In this document: positions 8,095 to 17,373 of the stretch, piece after piece
Layout: every line of letters begins with the position of its first letter
Position numbering within the stretch: position 1 is the first letter of the stretch
Source of the DNA: Rhizobium sp. Q54
GTDB lineage: Bacteria > Pseudomonadota > Alphaproteobacteria > SMXS01
Reading direction: 5' to 3'
Length of the DNA stretch: 45,024 bases
NCBI GenBank assembly: GCA_945907245.1
Contig: CAMDTB010000026.1
Coordinates: forward strand, 1 to 45,024
Position numbers and translations under genes: made by a program
The notes under the pieces: generated by a model
The model's input: the letters and a program-made list of their open reading frames with translations, nothing else
The model's database searches: none
What the model was told of the DNA's origin: nothing

Positions 8095-9854
8095 TGCAGT
8101 CCGAAGACACCAGGAACCTCGTGCTGGCCGTCGTCATCGTCCTGGCGATGATGATCGGTTATGAACTGCTGATCGCGCCGCGCGTCGCGCCTCGGCCGGA
8201 TACGCGTACCGAGCAGAGCGTGACCACCGGCGCCGACTCGAAAACCGCGCCCGCCGTCGAAAGCCCCGACATGGGCGCCGCGCCGCCGGCCGCCCCCGAG
8301 GACCGGGCTGCGGTGCTGAGCCGGGGTGGACGCGTGGCCATCAAGTCGCCGCGCCTGAACGGCTCGCTTCGGCTGGAAGGCGGGCGGCTGGACGACCTGA
8401 CCCTGGTCGGTTACCGCCAGACGCTCGATAAGGGTTCGCCCGACGTGGTGCTGCTGTCGCCGTCAAGCACGGCGGCGCCCTATTATGCCGATTTCGGCTG
8501 GCAGAACGTGAAGGGCGGCAGCGTGCCGGTGCCCGGCGCGACCACCGTCTGGCAGGCCGACGGCGAGGTTCTGTCGCCCGGCAAGCCGGTGACGCTGACC
8601 TGGGACAACGGCCAGGGCCTGGTGTTCAGCCGCACCTACACCGTCGACGACAACTACATGATTTCCGTTTCCGACAAGGTCGAGAACGGCACGGGGGCGC
8701 CGGTGTCGCTGCAGCCCTACGGCGCGGTCAACCGGGTCGGCATCCCGGAGACCGTAAAGTCGGCGATCGTTCACGAAGGTTTCGTGGGCGTGTTCAGCGA
8801 GAAGCTCGAGCACGAAGGCTACGAGAACCACAAGGATGATACCCTGGACGGCTCCATCAAGCCGGACCGGCAGGCGCTCATGACCGCGAGCACCGGCGGC
8901 TGGCTGGGCATCACCGACAAATACTGGCTGGTCGCGTTCGTTCCCGACCAGAAGCGGCCGTTCAATGGCTGGTTCGAATATCGCAACGCCGGCGGCCGCG
9001 ACGTCTTCCGTTCGGTGTATACCGGTTCCCAGGCCGTGGTTCCGGCTGGCGGCGCGACCTCGACCACGGGCCACCTGTTCGCCGGCGCCAAGGAAACCAA
9101 GCTGATCGATGCCTACGAAAAGGAATTCGGCATCGTCATGTTCGACCGGGCCATCGACTGGGGCTGGTTCTATTTCCTCGCCCGGCCGGTGTTCTGGCTG
9201 CTCGAGATCCTGAAGGGCTGGGTCGGCAATTTCGGCCTCGCGATCCTGGCGATCACCGTGATCATCAAGCTGGCGTTCTTCCAGCTCGCCAACAAGTCCT
9301 ACATCGCCATGGGCAAGATGCGAAAGCTGGCGCCCAAGATGGCCGCCATCCGCGAGCGCTTCAAGGAGGACCCCGTAAAGCAGCGCGAAGAGGTGATGAA
9401 GCTGTACCAGACCGAGAAGGTCAACCCGGTCGCCGGCTGCCTGCCGATCCTGGTGCAGATTCCCGTGTTCATCGCCCTCTACCAGGTGCTGATGGTGTCA
9501 ATCGAGATGCGCCACGCGCCGTTCTACGGCTGGGTGCACGACCTGTCGGGCCACGATCCGCTGCTGATCACCAACCTGTTCGGCCTGATCCCGTGGCAGC
9601 CGCCGGCGTTCCTCGCCATTGGCCTGTGGACCGCGATCATGGGCGTGACCATGTATGTTCAGCAGATGCTGAATCCGCCGCCGCCGGACCCGATCCAGGC
9701 CAAGGTGTTCCAGTTCCTGCCGCTGATCTTCATCTTCCTGTTCGCCAGTTTCCCGGTGGGCCTGGTGATCTACTGGACGTGGAACAACCTGCTGACCATC
9801 GCCCAGCAATGGCTGATCATGAAGCGGCACGGCGCGTTCGACGAGAGCACGTGA
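8094..9854 (+). CDS. yidC: Membrane protein insertase YidC
   Basis: YidC inserts and folds inner-membrane proteins, alone or with SecYEG. The 586-residue length and layout are typical of Gram-negative YidC: an N-terminal helix (about 8-24), a large periplasmic beta domain (about 60-340), then the conserved insertase core with WFYFLARPVFWLL, GNFGLAILAITVIIK, the cytoplasmic helical hairpin (KMRKLAPKMAAIRERF) and GCLPILVQIPVFIALYQVL. The C-terminal helix contains FPVGLVIYWTWNN. The gene overlaps yidD upstream and engB downstream, so the three are probably translated in a coupled way. Confidence 0.98.
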   Translation: MQSEDTRNLVLAVVIVLAMMIGYELLIAPRVAPRPDTRTEQSVTTGADSKTAPAVESPDMGAAPPAAPEDRAAVLSRGGRVAIKSPRLNGSLRLEGGRLDDLTLVGYRQTLDKGSPDVVLLSPSSTAAPYYADFGWQNVKGGSVPVPGATTVWQADGEVLSPGKPVTLTWDNGQGLVFSRTYTVDDNYMISVSDKVENGTGAPVSLQPYGAVNRVGIPETVKSAIVHEGFVGVFSEKLEHEGYENHKDDTLDGSIKPDRQALMTASTGGWLGITDKYWLVAFVPDQKRPFNGWFEYRNAGGRDVFRSVYTGSQAVVPAGGATSTTGHLFAGAKETKLIDAYEKEFGIVMFDRAIDWGWFYFLARPVFWLLEILKGWVGNFGLAILAITVIIKLAFFQLANKSYIAMGKMRKLAPKMAAIRERFKEDPVKQREEVMKLYQTEKVNPVAGCLPILVQIPVFIALYQVLMVSIEMRHAPFYGWVHDLSGHDPLLITNLFGLIPWQPPAFLAIGLWTAIMGVTMYVQQMLNPPPPDPIQAKVFQFLPLIFIFLFASFPVGLVIYWTWNNLLTIAQQWLIMKRHGAFDEST

Positions 9855-10519
9855 GCGAGGAACCCGACAGCGATCTGGCAGGTGGGGACGACGACGCCCT
9901 TGAGCGCGGCCGCCTTTTCTTCGCCAGCGAGTGTCGGTTCATGCTGGGCGTGGCCGGGCTGGCGCAGCTTCCCGATCCCAGCCCCATCGAGATCGCCTTC
10001 GCCGGCCGTTCGAACGTGGGCAAGTCCAGCCTGCTGAACGCCCTGACCGGCCGCAAGGACCTGGCCCGCACATCCAACACGCCGGGCCGCACCCAGCAGC
10101 TCAACTACTTCTCCATCGGCACGCCGAAGCTGGGCTCGCTCTACCTGGTCGACCTGCCCGGATACGGCTATGCCAAGGTGCCCAAGCCGCAGGTCGACGC
10201 CTGGATCCGGCTGCTGAAATCCTACCTGCGCGGCCGGCCGACCCTGCGCCGCGCCATGCTGCTGATCGACGCCCGCCATGGCATCATGGGCCCGGACCGC
10301 GAGATCATGTCCATGCTCGACGAGGCGGCGGTGTCCTACCAGGTGGTGCTGACCAAGATCGACAAGGTGAAGCCCGGCGGCCGCGACGCGCTGGTCGCCC
10401 GCACCGAGACCGAGACCCGCAGGCACGTGGCCGCGTTCCCCGAACTGGTGGTGACCAGCAGCGAAACCGGCGAGGGCATCCCCGAGCTCCGCGCGGTGCT
10501 GGCCGGGCTGGCTGAATAG
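9851..10519 (+). CDS. engB: Ribosome biogenesis GTPase EngB/YihA
   Basis: A 222-residue TrmE-Era-type GTPase needed for late 50S subunit assembly. Motifs: G1 GRSNVGKS (52-59), switch text RTSNTPGRTQ, G3 DLPG (101-104) followed by YGYAKVPK, G4 TKID (168-171) and G5 TSSETG near 200. The start is GTG 9851, which overlaps the yidC stop as GTGA; longer readings into yidC are out of character. An acidic N-terminal stretch (SEEPDSDLAGGDDD) precedes the GTPase fold. Confidence 0.96.
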   Translation: MSEEPDSDLAGGDDDALERGRLFFASECRFMLGVAGLAQLPDPSPIEIAFAGRSNVGKSSLLNALTGRKDLARTSNTPGRTQQLNYFSIGTPKLGSLYLVDLPGYGYAKVPKPQVDAWIRLLKSYLRGRPTLRRAMLLIDARHGIMGPDREIMSMLDEAAVSYQVVLTKIDKVKPGGRDALVARTETETRRHVAAFPELVVTSSETGEGIPELRAVLAGLAE

Positions 10520-10546
10520 CTCGGGCCCGCATCACTAGCCGGCAGA

Positions 10547-10576
10547 CTGGCACCCGTCACATCCATCCGCTATAAA
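10547..10576 (+). promoter_or_regulatory. Possible argB promoter
   Basis: CTGGCA (10547-10552) and TATAAA (10571-10576) are 18 bases apart, 28 bases upstream of the argB ATG and inside the 84-base gap after engB. The -10 is good and the -35 is weak. It would let argB be expressed apart from the upstream operon. Confidence 0.4.
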
Positions 10577-10603
10577 CCGCGCCGGAATCGGGAGAAAGAA
10601 CCC

Positions 10604-11506
10604 ATGGCCGAGATGCCCGCCGGATACAGCGAACTGCTGACCGCCACCACCCTGTCGGAAGCGCTGCCGTTCATGCGCAAATACGCCGGGGCGACCATCG
10701 TGATCAAATATGGCGGCCACGCCATGGGCGACCGGACCCTGGCCGACGAGTTCGCCCGCGACATCGTGCTGATGAAGCAGGTCGGAATCAATCCCGTGGT
10801 GGTGCACGGCGGCGGCCCGCAGATCAAGCAGATGATGGACCGCCTGCGCATCCAGAGCGAGTTCGTCAACGGCCTGCGGGTCACCGACGAGGCCACCATG
10901 GAAGTGGTCGAGATGGTCCTCTCCGGCCGCATCAACAAGGAGATCGTCGCGGCGATCAACCGGGCCGGCGGCCGCGCCGTGGGCCTGTCGGGCCGCGACT
11001 GCGACATGGTGCGCGGCCGCAAGGTGAAGATGAAGGCGCGCGACCCGGACAGCAACATCGAGCGGGAGCTCGACATGGGCTATGTCGGCGAGCCGGAGTC
11101 GGTCAATCCGCACGTGCTCGACGTGCTGGCGCGCTCGGACCTGATCCCAGTGATCGCGCCGATCGGCTATGGCGACGAGGGCGAGACCTACAACATCAAC
11201 GCCGACACTTTCGCCGGCGCCGTCGCCGCCGCCGTGGGCGCGCGCCGCCTGCTGATGCTGACCGACGTGAAGGGCGTGCTGGGCAAGTCCGGCGAGCTGA
11301 TGACCAACCTGTCGCCCGAGGACGTGGAGTCGCTGATCGAGGACGGCACGGTCTCGGGCGGCATGATCCCCAAGGTCGAAACCTGCATGAACGCGGTGAA
11401 GGGCGGCGTCGACGCCGCCGTCATCCTCGACGGACGGGTGTCGCACGCGGTGCTGCTTGAGCTGTTCACCTCGGGCGGCGCGGGCACGCTGATCGGGAAG
11501 AGTTAG
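10604..11506 (+). CDS. argB: Acetylglutamate kinase
   Basis: ArgB phosphorylates N-acetylglutamate, the second step of arginine synthesis, in the cytoplasm. The 300-residue protein shows the amino-acid kinase fold: [10 protein letters not shown] (32-41), VVHGGGPQI (66-74), VNGLRVTD, then [14 protein letters not shown] and [10 protein letters not shown]. The N-terminal helix before the core (about 28 residues) is of the kind found in arginine-feedback-inhibited hexameric enzymes, so regulation by arginine is likely but inferred. A GGGAGAAAG ribosome site precedes the ATG. argB after engB is the usual order in many alphaproteobacteria. Confidence 0.97.
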   Translation: MAEMPAGYSELLTATTLSEALPFMRKYAGATIVIKYGGHAMGDRTLADEFARDIVLMKQVGINPVVVHGGGPQIKQMMDRLRIQSEFVNGLRVTDEATMEVVEMVLSGRINKEIVAAINRAGGRAVGLSGRDCDMVRGRKVKMKARDPDSNIERELDMGYVGEPESVNPHVLDVLARSDLIPVIAPIGYGDEGETYNINADTFAGAVAAAVGARRLLMLTDVKGVLGKSGELMTNLSPEDVESLIEDGTVSGGMIPKVETCMNAVKGGVDAAVILDGRVSHAVLLELFTSGGAGTLIGKS

Positions 11507-11530
11507 GCGAGTTGCTGACCAAAGCCGATG

Positions 11531-11559
11531 TTTACACGGCAGACAGCTTTCCCTATTCT
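11531..11559 (+). promoter_or_regulatory. Promoter of tRNA-Arg(CCG)
   Basis: TTTACA (11531-11536) and TATTCT (11554-11559) are spaced by 17 bases and end 14 bases before the mature tRNA 5' end. This fits a dedicated promoter for the tRNA, placed just after argB. Confidence 0.6.
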
Positions 11560-11573
11560 CCGCCGCGATCGAG

Positions 11574-11650
11574 GCACCCGTAGCTCAGCTGGATAGAGTG
11601 CTGCCCTCCGAAGGCAGAGGTCACAGGTTCGAATCCTGTCGGGTGCGCCA
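11574..11650 (+). tRNA. tRNA-Arg, anticodon CCG
   Basis: A 77-base tRNA with acceptor stem GCACCCG/CGGGTGC, D-arm TAGCTCAGCTGGATAGAG, anticodon stem CTGCC/GGCAG with loop CTCCGAA (anticodon CCG) and T-loop GGTTCGAATCC. The discriminator is G and CCA is encoded. It reads CGG, a frequent codon in this GC-rich genome. It sits between argB and the convergent CapA-like gene. The 48 bases between it and that gene's stop hold no recognised feature. Confidence 0.97.
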
Positions 11651-11698
11651 ATCCATCCAATCCACCGTCGTCCTGAGACAACCGCTTCAGAGCGTGGC

Positions 11699-12865
11699 TC
11701 ATGGGCTCACCTCCGATGAAGCAGGCCGAAACGGCGCAAGCCACGTCTCGAACGCAGGACGCGTCGCCGGATCGGCCGGCACCTGCAGGAACTGCCCCGG
11801 ATAGCGTGGATGGGCGCCCGCCCAATTCACGAGGTGTGCGCCAAACTCCCTGTCGTCGGGGCGAGGAATCCTGTTCCGGTCGAATGCCACCGGAAGGAAC
11901 TCGATGCCCTGCAGCTGCCCCTGTTCGCCGAGTTGTACGCCCGCGATGGCCGTGACGGCGGCCAGACCGCCGGTCGACAGCCCGCCGACGCCGACGAAGT
12001 TGCCCAGCGAATAGAAGATCGGCCTGCCCCTGTAGCACTCGATGGACCGCAGCACGTGCGGCCCGTGGCCCACCACCATGTCGGCACCGCTGTCGATGGC
12101 GGCGCGGGCGAAGGCCACCGCGTTGCCGCGGTTTTCGCCCCGGAGCCGCTCATCGGCGTCGGGATGAAGCAGGGCGTCAGCGCCCTTGGCCCCCGAGTGA
12201 AAGCTCACCACCACCACCTGCGCTCGCTCGCGGGCGCTGCTGACGAGACGGCGCGCGTTGTCCAGGTCCTGGACCGTGTCCTGGCCGGGATCGAAGCCGA
12301 AGCCCAGCACGGCCACCTTCAGGCCCTTGACGTCTAGCATGGCGGCCTGCCCCTTCACACCGGCGGCCAGCACACCGGCCTCCCGCAGCGCCTGCAGCGT
12401 GTCGGCATAGCCGGCGGGTCCGAAATCGTTGCTGTGGTTGTTGGCCAGGTTCAGCACCCTGAACCCCGCACCGCGCAGCAGCGCGGCGTAGCGCGGCGGC
12501 GAACGGAAAGCGTAGGACCCCGCTGCCTTGGTGGCGACCGCATGGTCGGTCAGCGTGCCTTCCAGGTTGCCGATGCTGGCATCGGCGCCGCGCAGGTAGC
12601 CGGCGACCGCGGCGAAGTACAGCGAGTCCCATTCACTCGGGATGGTCTTCATCACATGGGCGTTGGCCAGCACGATGTCGCCGACAAAGCGCAGCGTGAC
12701 CGGGGCGGCGGCCTGCGCGCTCATCCGGATCGGCGCCGGGCACGCCGCCGGCGCGGCCTCCCGCGACTGGGCAGGCTGCGCCCATAGGCACGACAGCGCC
12801 GCCGCGCACAGCACACCATTCCCGAATGTCCGCATCCAGTGTCTCATGCGGGGAAGACCGCTCAT
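11699..12865 (-). CDS. CapA family (PGA_cap) metallophosphoesterase-like protein
   Basis: The 388-residue product has an N-terminal signal region ([17 protein letters not shown]) and a PGA_cap/CapA fold: [54 protein letters not shown] and [12 protein letters not shown]. These motifs match the metal-binding calcineurin-like core of the family linked to poly-gamma-glutamate capsule export, although many members act on other cell-surface polymers. The start ATG 12865 overlaps the stop of the upstream acyltransferase (ATGA), so the two are an operon. ATG 12847 would give a more compact signal peptide and is possible. No capB/capC synthetase genes are near. Confidence 0.88.
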   Translation of the reverse strand: MSGLPRMRHWMRTFGNGVLCAAALSCLWAQPAQSREAAPAACPAPIRMSAQAAAPVTLRFVGDIVLANAHVMKTIPSEWDSLYFAAVAGYLRGADASIGNLEGTLTDHAVATKAAGSYAFRSPPRYAALLRGAGFRVLNLANNHSNDFGPAGYADTLQALREAGVLAAGVKGQAAMLDVKGLKVAVLGFGFDPGQDTVQDLDNARRLVSSARERAQVVVVSFHSGAKGADALLHPDADERLRGENRGNAVAFARAAIDSGADMVVGHGPHVLRSIECYRGRPIFYSLGNFVGVGGLSTGGLAAVTAIAGVQLGEQGQLQGIEFLPVAFDRNRIPRPDDREFGAHLVNWAGAHPRYPGQFLQVPADPATRPAFETWLAPFRPASSEVSP

Positions 12866-14166
12866 CGCATCCGCTTCCGCAGCTTGTAGACCGGCCCGAA
12901 CCGCACCAGCGCGGCGCCGAGGAACGGCATGGCCACGATCCACAGCCGCACGCCGGTGACGCCCTCCGGGCTGGCGATACTGAACACGGCGCTGGCGGCG
13001 AGGCCGGCGGAGATCAGCAGCAGGCCGGCCACCAGCCGCCAGTAGGGTATGGGCGGCGCATCGGGCAGACCGGCGATGCTGCCGGGCCGCTCGAAACGGG
13101 CGAAGATCGCGATCAGCGGCAGCAGCGCCACGATGTAGAGGACGAACCAGACGGGGCGCGCCAACCACCATGCGCCGCTTCCCGGCATCACGTGCAACCC
13201 CGCGCCGCTCAGCAGCCAGGCCGCGACCATGACGGCGACGAAGGCGGTGAGGTGCCAGAGATAGACGGTCATGATCATGCCGTTGACCAGAACCACGCCG
13301 GTCCACAGCCGCATGTTGTCCAGCATGCGGCGCGCCGCGGGCTGGAGCGCGAGGGCCAGGCCGGTCTGGGCGATGCCGAGCGCCAGCAGCGCGAGGGTCG
13401 GCGGCATGGAGTTGCTGAGCGGCTCGCCCGGCACGCCGATCATGGCGACCGGATAGGGGCCGAAGCCGACCAGCAGCCCCAGCGCGGCGAGGCCGCCCAT
13501 GCCCCAGAGCAGCGCGGCGGCGGGCCGCGCGAACCTGCCCTCGCTCCAGGCGTAACCGAGCTGGTGGACGGCCAGCCAGACAAAGCCGAAATTGAGGAAA
13601 TTCACATAGGGCACATGGAATGCCAGGGTCGCCACGTCGATGGCGACCGCGCCGGCCACCAGTCCCCAGAACGAGCCGAGGCCGAAGCGCTGCCACGCGG
13701 CGTGGGTGAGCGGCACCGCGGCGGCGACCATCAGATAGACCGCCAGAAACCACACCGGGATCAGCGCCAGCTGCGCCGCCAGCCGGACGATCTCGCGGTC
13801 GACGCCCATGGCGGTGCCGAACAGCGCGAACAGCGTCCAGATCAGGAACAGCGGCAGGACCGGATTGACCAGCCGCTGGAGCCGCCCGGTGAACCATTCC
13901 GCATAGGTGCCGCCGTCGCGCCGGTTGGCCGACCAGGACGCGTGGTTGGCGAAGCCGCCGACCAGGAAAAAGATCGGCATGACCTGGAAGCCCCAGGTCA
14001 GCCACTGCGTCCATGGCACGATGCCCAGCAGATGCCCGCCGGTGACGGCGCCCTCGTCCATATAGGGCGCGGCCACCAGCCAGTGGCCGACGACCACCGC
14101 GAGGATGGAGAAGGCGCGCAGGAAATCCACGTAGCGGTTCCGCTCGGGCGGCGCCTTGCGCGCCAT
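12862..14166 (-). CDS. Membrane acyltransferase, acyltransferase-3 family
   Basis: A polytopic membrane protein with about ten hydrophobic segments. It begins with RNRYVDFLRAFSILAVVVGHW, the first helix and catalytic His region of acyltransferase-3 enzymes, followed by FFLVGGFANHASW and GRLQRLVNPVLPLF with conserved Arg residues. Such enzymes move acyl groups to sugars or lipids on the outer face of the membrane. The start is uncertain: ATG 14166 matches the usual position just before the first helix, while the frame stays open to ATG 14292. It is translationally coupled to the CapA-like gene, suggesting joint work on a surface polymer. Confidence 0.85.
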   Translation of the reverse strand: MARKAPPERNRYVDFLRAFSILAVVVGHWLVAAPYMDEGAVTGGHLLGIVPWTQWLTWGFQVMPIFFLVGGFANHASWSANRRDGGTYAEWFTGRLQRLVNPVLPLFLIWTLFALFGTAMGVDREIVRLAAQLALIPVWFLAVYLMVAAAVPLTHAAWQRFGLGSFWGLVAGAVAIDVATLAFHVPYVNFLNFGFVWLAVHQLGYAWSEGRFARPAAALLWGMGGLAALGLLVGFGPYPVAMIGVPGEPLSNSMPPTLALLALGIAQTGLALALQPAARRMLDNMRLWTGVVLVNGMIMTVYLWHLTAFVAVMVAAWLLSGAGLHVMPGSGAWWLARPVWFVLYIVALLPLIAIFARFERPGSIAGLPDAPPIPYWRLVAGLLLISAGLAASAVFSIASPEGVTGVRLWIVAMPFLGAALVRFGPVYKLRKRMR

Positions 14167-14363
14167 CGACCCGGCCCGGGACCAGAGGGTGGGTTTGTCG
14201 ATTTTGATGGTCAATCTGGCCTCACCGGCATGCTGCTCCCGAGTAACGTAACGCCTGCCACGGCGAGATGCACGGCCGCCCATCAGCGCCACCGTATCAC
14301 CACGAACCTGAGACGGTGCCGTAACCCGGCGGCGCTATGGTCCGCCCCCGAAAGGAGGCGACC

Positions 14364-14588
14364 ATGTCATTCAAGACGTATGTCAACAACCGGCGGCGCG
14401 GTCCGAACCCGCAGGGCGACTTCATCGAGCACGCGCAGCGCACACCGGATCTGCCCGACGTGTCGACCTGGGAAGAGCTGCGCGGCTACCTGCTGATGCG
14501 CGACGCGTACCCGGGCGCCATCGATTCGGCGCGCTCGGTGTGGAAATCCTACCGAGCCCGAAGACGGCGGACGGAACGGCGGCACTGA
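14364..14588 (+). CDS. YozE SAM-like domain protein
   Basis: The 74-residue protein begins MSFKTYVNNRRRGPNPQGDF and continues STWEELRGYLLMRDAYPGAIDSAR, matching the short helical YozE_SAM_like fold (GDF..., a WEEL segment and a closing helix). The molecular role of that fold is unknown. An AAAGGAGG ribosome site six bases before ATG 14364 decides the start over a longer frame. The C-terminus is a basic Arg-rich tail, which might bind nucleic acid. It stands alone between genes of opposite orientation. Confidence 0.75.
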   Translation: MSFKTYVNNRRRGPNPQGDFIEHAQRTPDLPDVSTWEELRGYLLMRDAYPGAIDSARSVWKSYRARRRRTERRH

Positions 14589-14633
14589 CCCGGCTCGCGG
14601 GCTAACCGGGCCTTCCCAGCTGGCCCTTGCGCA

Positions 14634-14738
14634 TCAGCCAGGCGATGGCTGCCAGAGGATGGACAGCGCCGACAGCGCAATGCCGGCGACGCAGACGCCG
14701 GCATTCAGCGTCGGACGGCTCGCACCCCTGTTGCGCAT
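14634..14738 (-). CDS. Possible small membrane peptide (34 aa)
   Basis: A 34-codon frame on the minus strand has a GAGGGG ribosome site seven bases before its ATG. It encodes a basic start (MRNRGASRPTLN) followed by one hydrophobic segment (AGVCVAGIALSALSILW). This layout suits a single-pass small membrane protein, but no homologue is recognised and the frame is short enough to occur by chance. The rest of 14589-14885 shows nothing else. Confidence 0.3.
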   Translation of the reverse strand: MRNRGASRPTLNAGVCVAGIALSALSILWQPSPG

Positions 14739-14885
14739 GGCGACCCCTCATGCAGCCAGACTCCAGTCTGCGCCCGGAACCGAGGACGAAACAAGGCGTG
14801 CATGGCCGGTGAAAGCGCGCGGCCGTTGCGCTAGGATGCGCATCGCTCGCGGGAACGGGCGGTTTCTGGAACAGGGAGAATCTCA

Positions 14886-15839
14886 ATGGCATTCGGCGCG
14901 GACACGACGACGGACGAGGTGCTCGCGGGCATCGACCTCAAGGGCAAGCAGGCGCTGGTGACCGGCGGCTCGACCGGCCTGGGCAAGGAGACGGCGCGGG
15001 CGCTGGCCTCGAAGGGCGCGGCGGTCACCATCGCCGCGCGCGATCCGGCCAAGGGCGAGGCCGCCGCCGCGGAGATCCGCGCCTCGACCGGCAACCAGAA
15101 CATCGACGTAGCCCAGGTGGAGCTGTCGGTGCCCGACAGCGTGCGGGCATTCGCGAAGAAGTGGCTGGCGGAACATGGCCCGCTCAACCTGCTGATCAAC
15201 AATGCCGGCGTCATGGCCTGCCCGCTCACGCGCACGGCGGAAGGCTGGGAGATGCAGTTCGCCACCAACCATCTCGGTCATTTCCTGCTGACCAATCTGC
15301 TGGCCCCCGCGCTGAAGGCCGGCGCGCCGGGCCGCATCGTCAATCTCAGCTCGGCCGGCCACCGGTTCTCCGACGTGCATTTCGACGATATCCACTTCAA
15401 CAGCCGGGACTACGAGAAGTGGTCGTCCTACGGCCAGTCGAAAACCGCCAACGTACTGTTCTCGGTGGAGCTGACGAGGCGGCTGGCGCCTTACGGCATC
15501 ACCGCCAACGCGGTGCATCCGGGCGGCATCCAGACCGAGCTTGGCCGGCACCTGACCCAGGCGGACATCGACGCATTGCTGGCGCGGGTGGGCGCGGGCA
15601 GCGGCGGCATCAAGTTCAAGACCATCCCGGCGGGCGCCGCGACCAGCGTCTGGGCCGCGACTTCGCCCGAACTGGAGGGCCGTGGCGGGCTCTATCTCGA
15701 GGATTGCCATGTGGGCGACCTGAAGACCGATCCGGCGGCGGCGTCGGGCTATTTCGGCTACGCCACCGATCCCGCGAACGCCGCGCGGTTGTGGGCGGTG
15801 TCCGAGGAAACACTGGGCCAAAAGTTCGACCTGGGTTAG
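14886..15839 (+). CDS. SDR family oxidoreductase (retinol-dehydrogenase-like)
   Basis: A 317-residue short-chain dehydrogenase, longer than classical SDRs. The Rossmann motif is TGGSTGLG (about 27-34), with NNAG, the serine in NLSSAGH and the catalytic YGQSK. The HLGHFLLTNLL helix and the long C-terminal part (HPGGIQTELGRHL, YLEDCHVGD) match the WW-domain-oxidoreductase/retinol-dehydrogenase-like branch that uses NADP(H) on hydrophobic alcohols or ketones. GGGAGAATCTCA gives a ribosome site before the ATG. It faces away from the small ORF at 14634 and precedes the Rieske gene on the same strand with a 271-base gap. Substrate unknown. Confidence 0.9.
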   Translation: MAFGADTTTDEVLAGIDLKGKQALVTGGSTGLGKETARALASKGAAVTIAARDPAKGEAAAAEIRASTGNQNIDVAQVELSVPDSVRAFAKKWLAEHGPLNLLINNAGVMACPLTRTAEGWEMQFATNHLGHFLLTNLLAPALKAGAPGRIVNLSSAGHRFSDVHFDDIHFNSRDYEKWSSYGQSKTANVLFSVELTRRLAPYGITANAVHPGGIQTELGRHLTQADIDALLARVGAGSGGIKFKTIPAGAATSVWAATSPELEGRGGLYLEDCHVGDLKTDPAAASGYFGYATDPANAARLWAVSEETLGQKFDLG

Positions 15840-15880
15840 GCCTGACAGAATGTTACCGAGCATCTTCAATGGGTTGTGTT

Positions 15881-15903
15881 CATGCCGGGTTCACCCCGGC
15901 ATG
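15881..15903. repeat. Perfect hairpin in intergenic DNA
   Basis: CATGCCGGG (15881-15889) and CCCGGCATG (15895-15903) form a nine-base perfect stem around a TTCAC loop, 42 bases after the SDR stop. There is no T-tract, so it is either a rho-independent-like end without a tail or a copy of a dispersed palindromic repeat. The rest of the 15840-16110 gap holds no gene. Confidence 0.6.
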
Positions 15904-16110
15904 GCATGACGCTGCCTGCCAACGAGTCACATCGTACGGGAGGATGGGATGGCAAGGCAGCGCATGCGAACCCTACCCCGCAATGTCCCCGGAGCCCATG
16001 TAATCCGCCGCAAAGCCGGCCGGTCCAAGCGAACCTCTATCAATAGGCGGGCTCCCGCGCTAGGGTTGGCCTGATTGGTCCTTGGACCGCCCCTTTCGGA
16101 GAAGATCGGC

Positions 16111-17217
16111 TTGGCCCAGGATCGTCATTCCCTTGCCTCCCATGACACTGTCGATCTTCGCAAGGTCGATTCCCATCCGGATCACTGGTATCCGCTGGCG
16201 TGGTCCGACGAGCTGAAGCCGGGCAAGACGCTGGGCCGCCGCCTGATGGGCGAGCCCGTGGTGCTCTATCGCGGCGCGTCAGGCAGCGTGTTCGCACTGG
16301 AAGACCGTTGCGCCCATCGGCAGGTGCCGCTGAGCGTCGGCGTGGTCGATGGCGACGTACTGAAATGCGGCTATCACGGCTGGGCCTACGACTGTTCGGG
16401 CAAGTGCGTCGACGTGCCCTATTTCGGCATGGAGAAGCTGCCCAACGGTGTGCGCTCCTATCCGGCCCGCGAGATCGATGGCCTGATCTTCGTGTTCCCG
16501 GGCGATCCGGCGCTGGCCGACGCGGCCGCGCCCGCCTTTCTCGGCTCCGCCATGAACCGGGACTACAAGACCCGCAAGCTCAACCGCGAGGTCGACTGCC
16601 ACTATACGTTCATGCACGAGAACCTGTTCGACATGAACCACCAGTTCCTCCACCGGAAGAACATGGGCACCATCAAGGCCAAGTGCCTCGGCAAGCGCAG
16701 CGGCGACACCTGGTGCGAGGTGGACTACACGTTCAACCGCACCGAAGGCCGCGCCAGCATGGGCGAGACGGTGATCGTCGACCTGGTGCGCAGCCGCGGC
16801 GGCAAGCAGAAGAACTTCAGCGACCTGATGACCATTCGCACCGAATATCCCTACCAGCACCTGAAGGTGTGGGTGGGCAAGGAGGTGGGCGGCGATCTGG
16901 CGCCGGTGCTCGACGTCTGGCTGGCCTACACGCCGCTCGACAAGGAGCAGCGCACCAACCGCACCTTCGGCTACCTGTCGGTGAAGAAGCCGCCGGTGCC
17001 CGGCCTGATCCATGTGGTGTGGCCGTTCGTGACCTGGTTCACCGAGCGGATCTTCACCGAGGACAAGGACATCGTGCAGCTCGAGCAGGCCGCCCACGAC
17101 GCCCAGGGCACCGACTGGAACAACGAGGTGTTCCCGCCGATCCGCGACCTGCGCGCGTTGCTGGCCCGTCAGGGCAGGCCGCTCGACGATAACGCCCGGT
17201 CGGTCGCCGCCGAGTAA
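16111..17217 (+). CDS. Rieske aromatic ring-hydroxylating oxygenase, alpha subunit
   Basis: The 368-residue oxygenase has a Rieske [2Fe-2S] motif with ligands C67, H69, C86 and H89 (CAHR..., CGYHGWAYD). The mononuclear iron site is in ENLFDMNHQFLH, with Asp174 as bridge and His177/His181 as ligands. This layout matches single-component VanA-like oxygenases acting on aromatic, ether or sterol-like substrates. No reductase or ferredoxin gene is adjacent, so electrons must come from elsewhere. TTG 16111 is chosen because GGAG lies nine bases upstream; an earlier TTG at 16075 lacks such a site. The 17218-17373 gap after it holds nothing recognisable. Confidence 0.9.
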   Translation: MAQDRHSLASHDTVDLRKVDSHPDHWYPLAWSDELKPGKTLGRRLMGEPVVLYRGASGSVFALEDRCAHRQVPLSVGVVDGDVLKCGYHGWAYDCSGKCVDVPYFGMEKLPNGVRSYPAREIDGLIFVFPGDPALADAAAPAFLGSAMNRDYKTRKLNREVDCHYTFMHENLFDMNHQFLHRKNMGTIKAKCLGKRSGDTWCEVDYTFNRTEGRASMGETVIVDLVRSRGGKQKNFSDLMTIRTEYPYQHLKVWVGKEVGGDLAPVLDVWLAYTPLDKEQRTNRTFGYLSVKKPPVPGLIHVVWPFVTWFTERIFTEDKDIVQLEQAAHDAQGTDWNNEVFPPIRDLRALLARQGRPLDDNARSVAAE

Positions 17218-17373
17218 CCCGGAAAAATCCACCGCGTCACTGGTCCGCGTTCGCACGCGCGCCACATAATCCGCTCACACTGCATGCGTTCAACAGTTGA
17301 CCGAGTTCGGCATGCGCACGGATGGATCGGCCAGGTGTCAGGCCGACATCACGCTCGACGTGACGCTGGAAGC

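Noticed and set aside
11699-14014. 771-codon minus-strand frame that seems to fuse a long N-terminal part to CapA
   Set aside because: The first ~380 residues are a shifted reading of the acyltransferase. The CapA signal peptide and coupled ATG at 12865 mark the true start.
12826-14496. 556-codon plus-strand frame opposite the acyltransferase
   Set aside because: Gln/His/Arg-rich shadow of a membrane protein gene; no start signal or motif.
15881-15903. Rho-independent terminator after the SDR gene
   Set aside because: The hairpin is perfect but lacks a T-tract, so it is listed as a repeat/hairpin instead.
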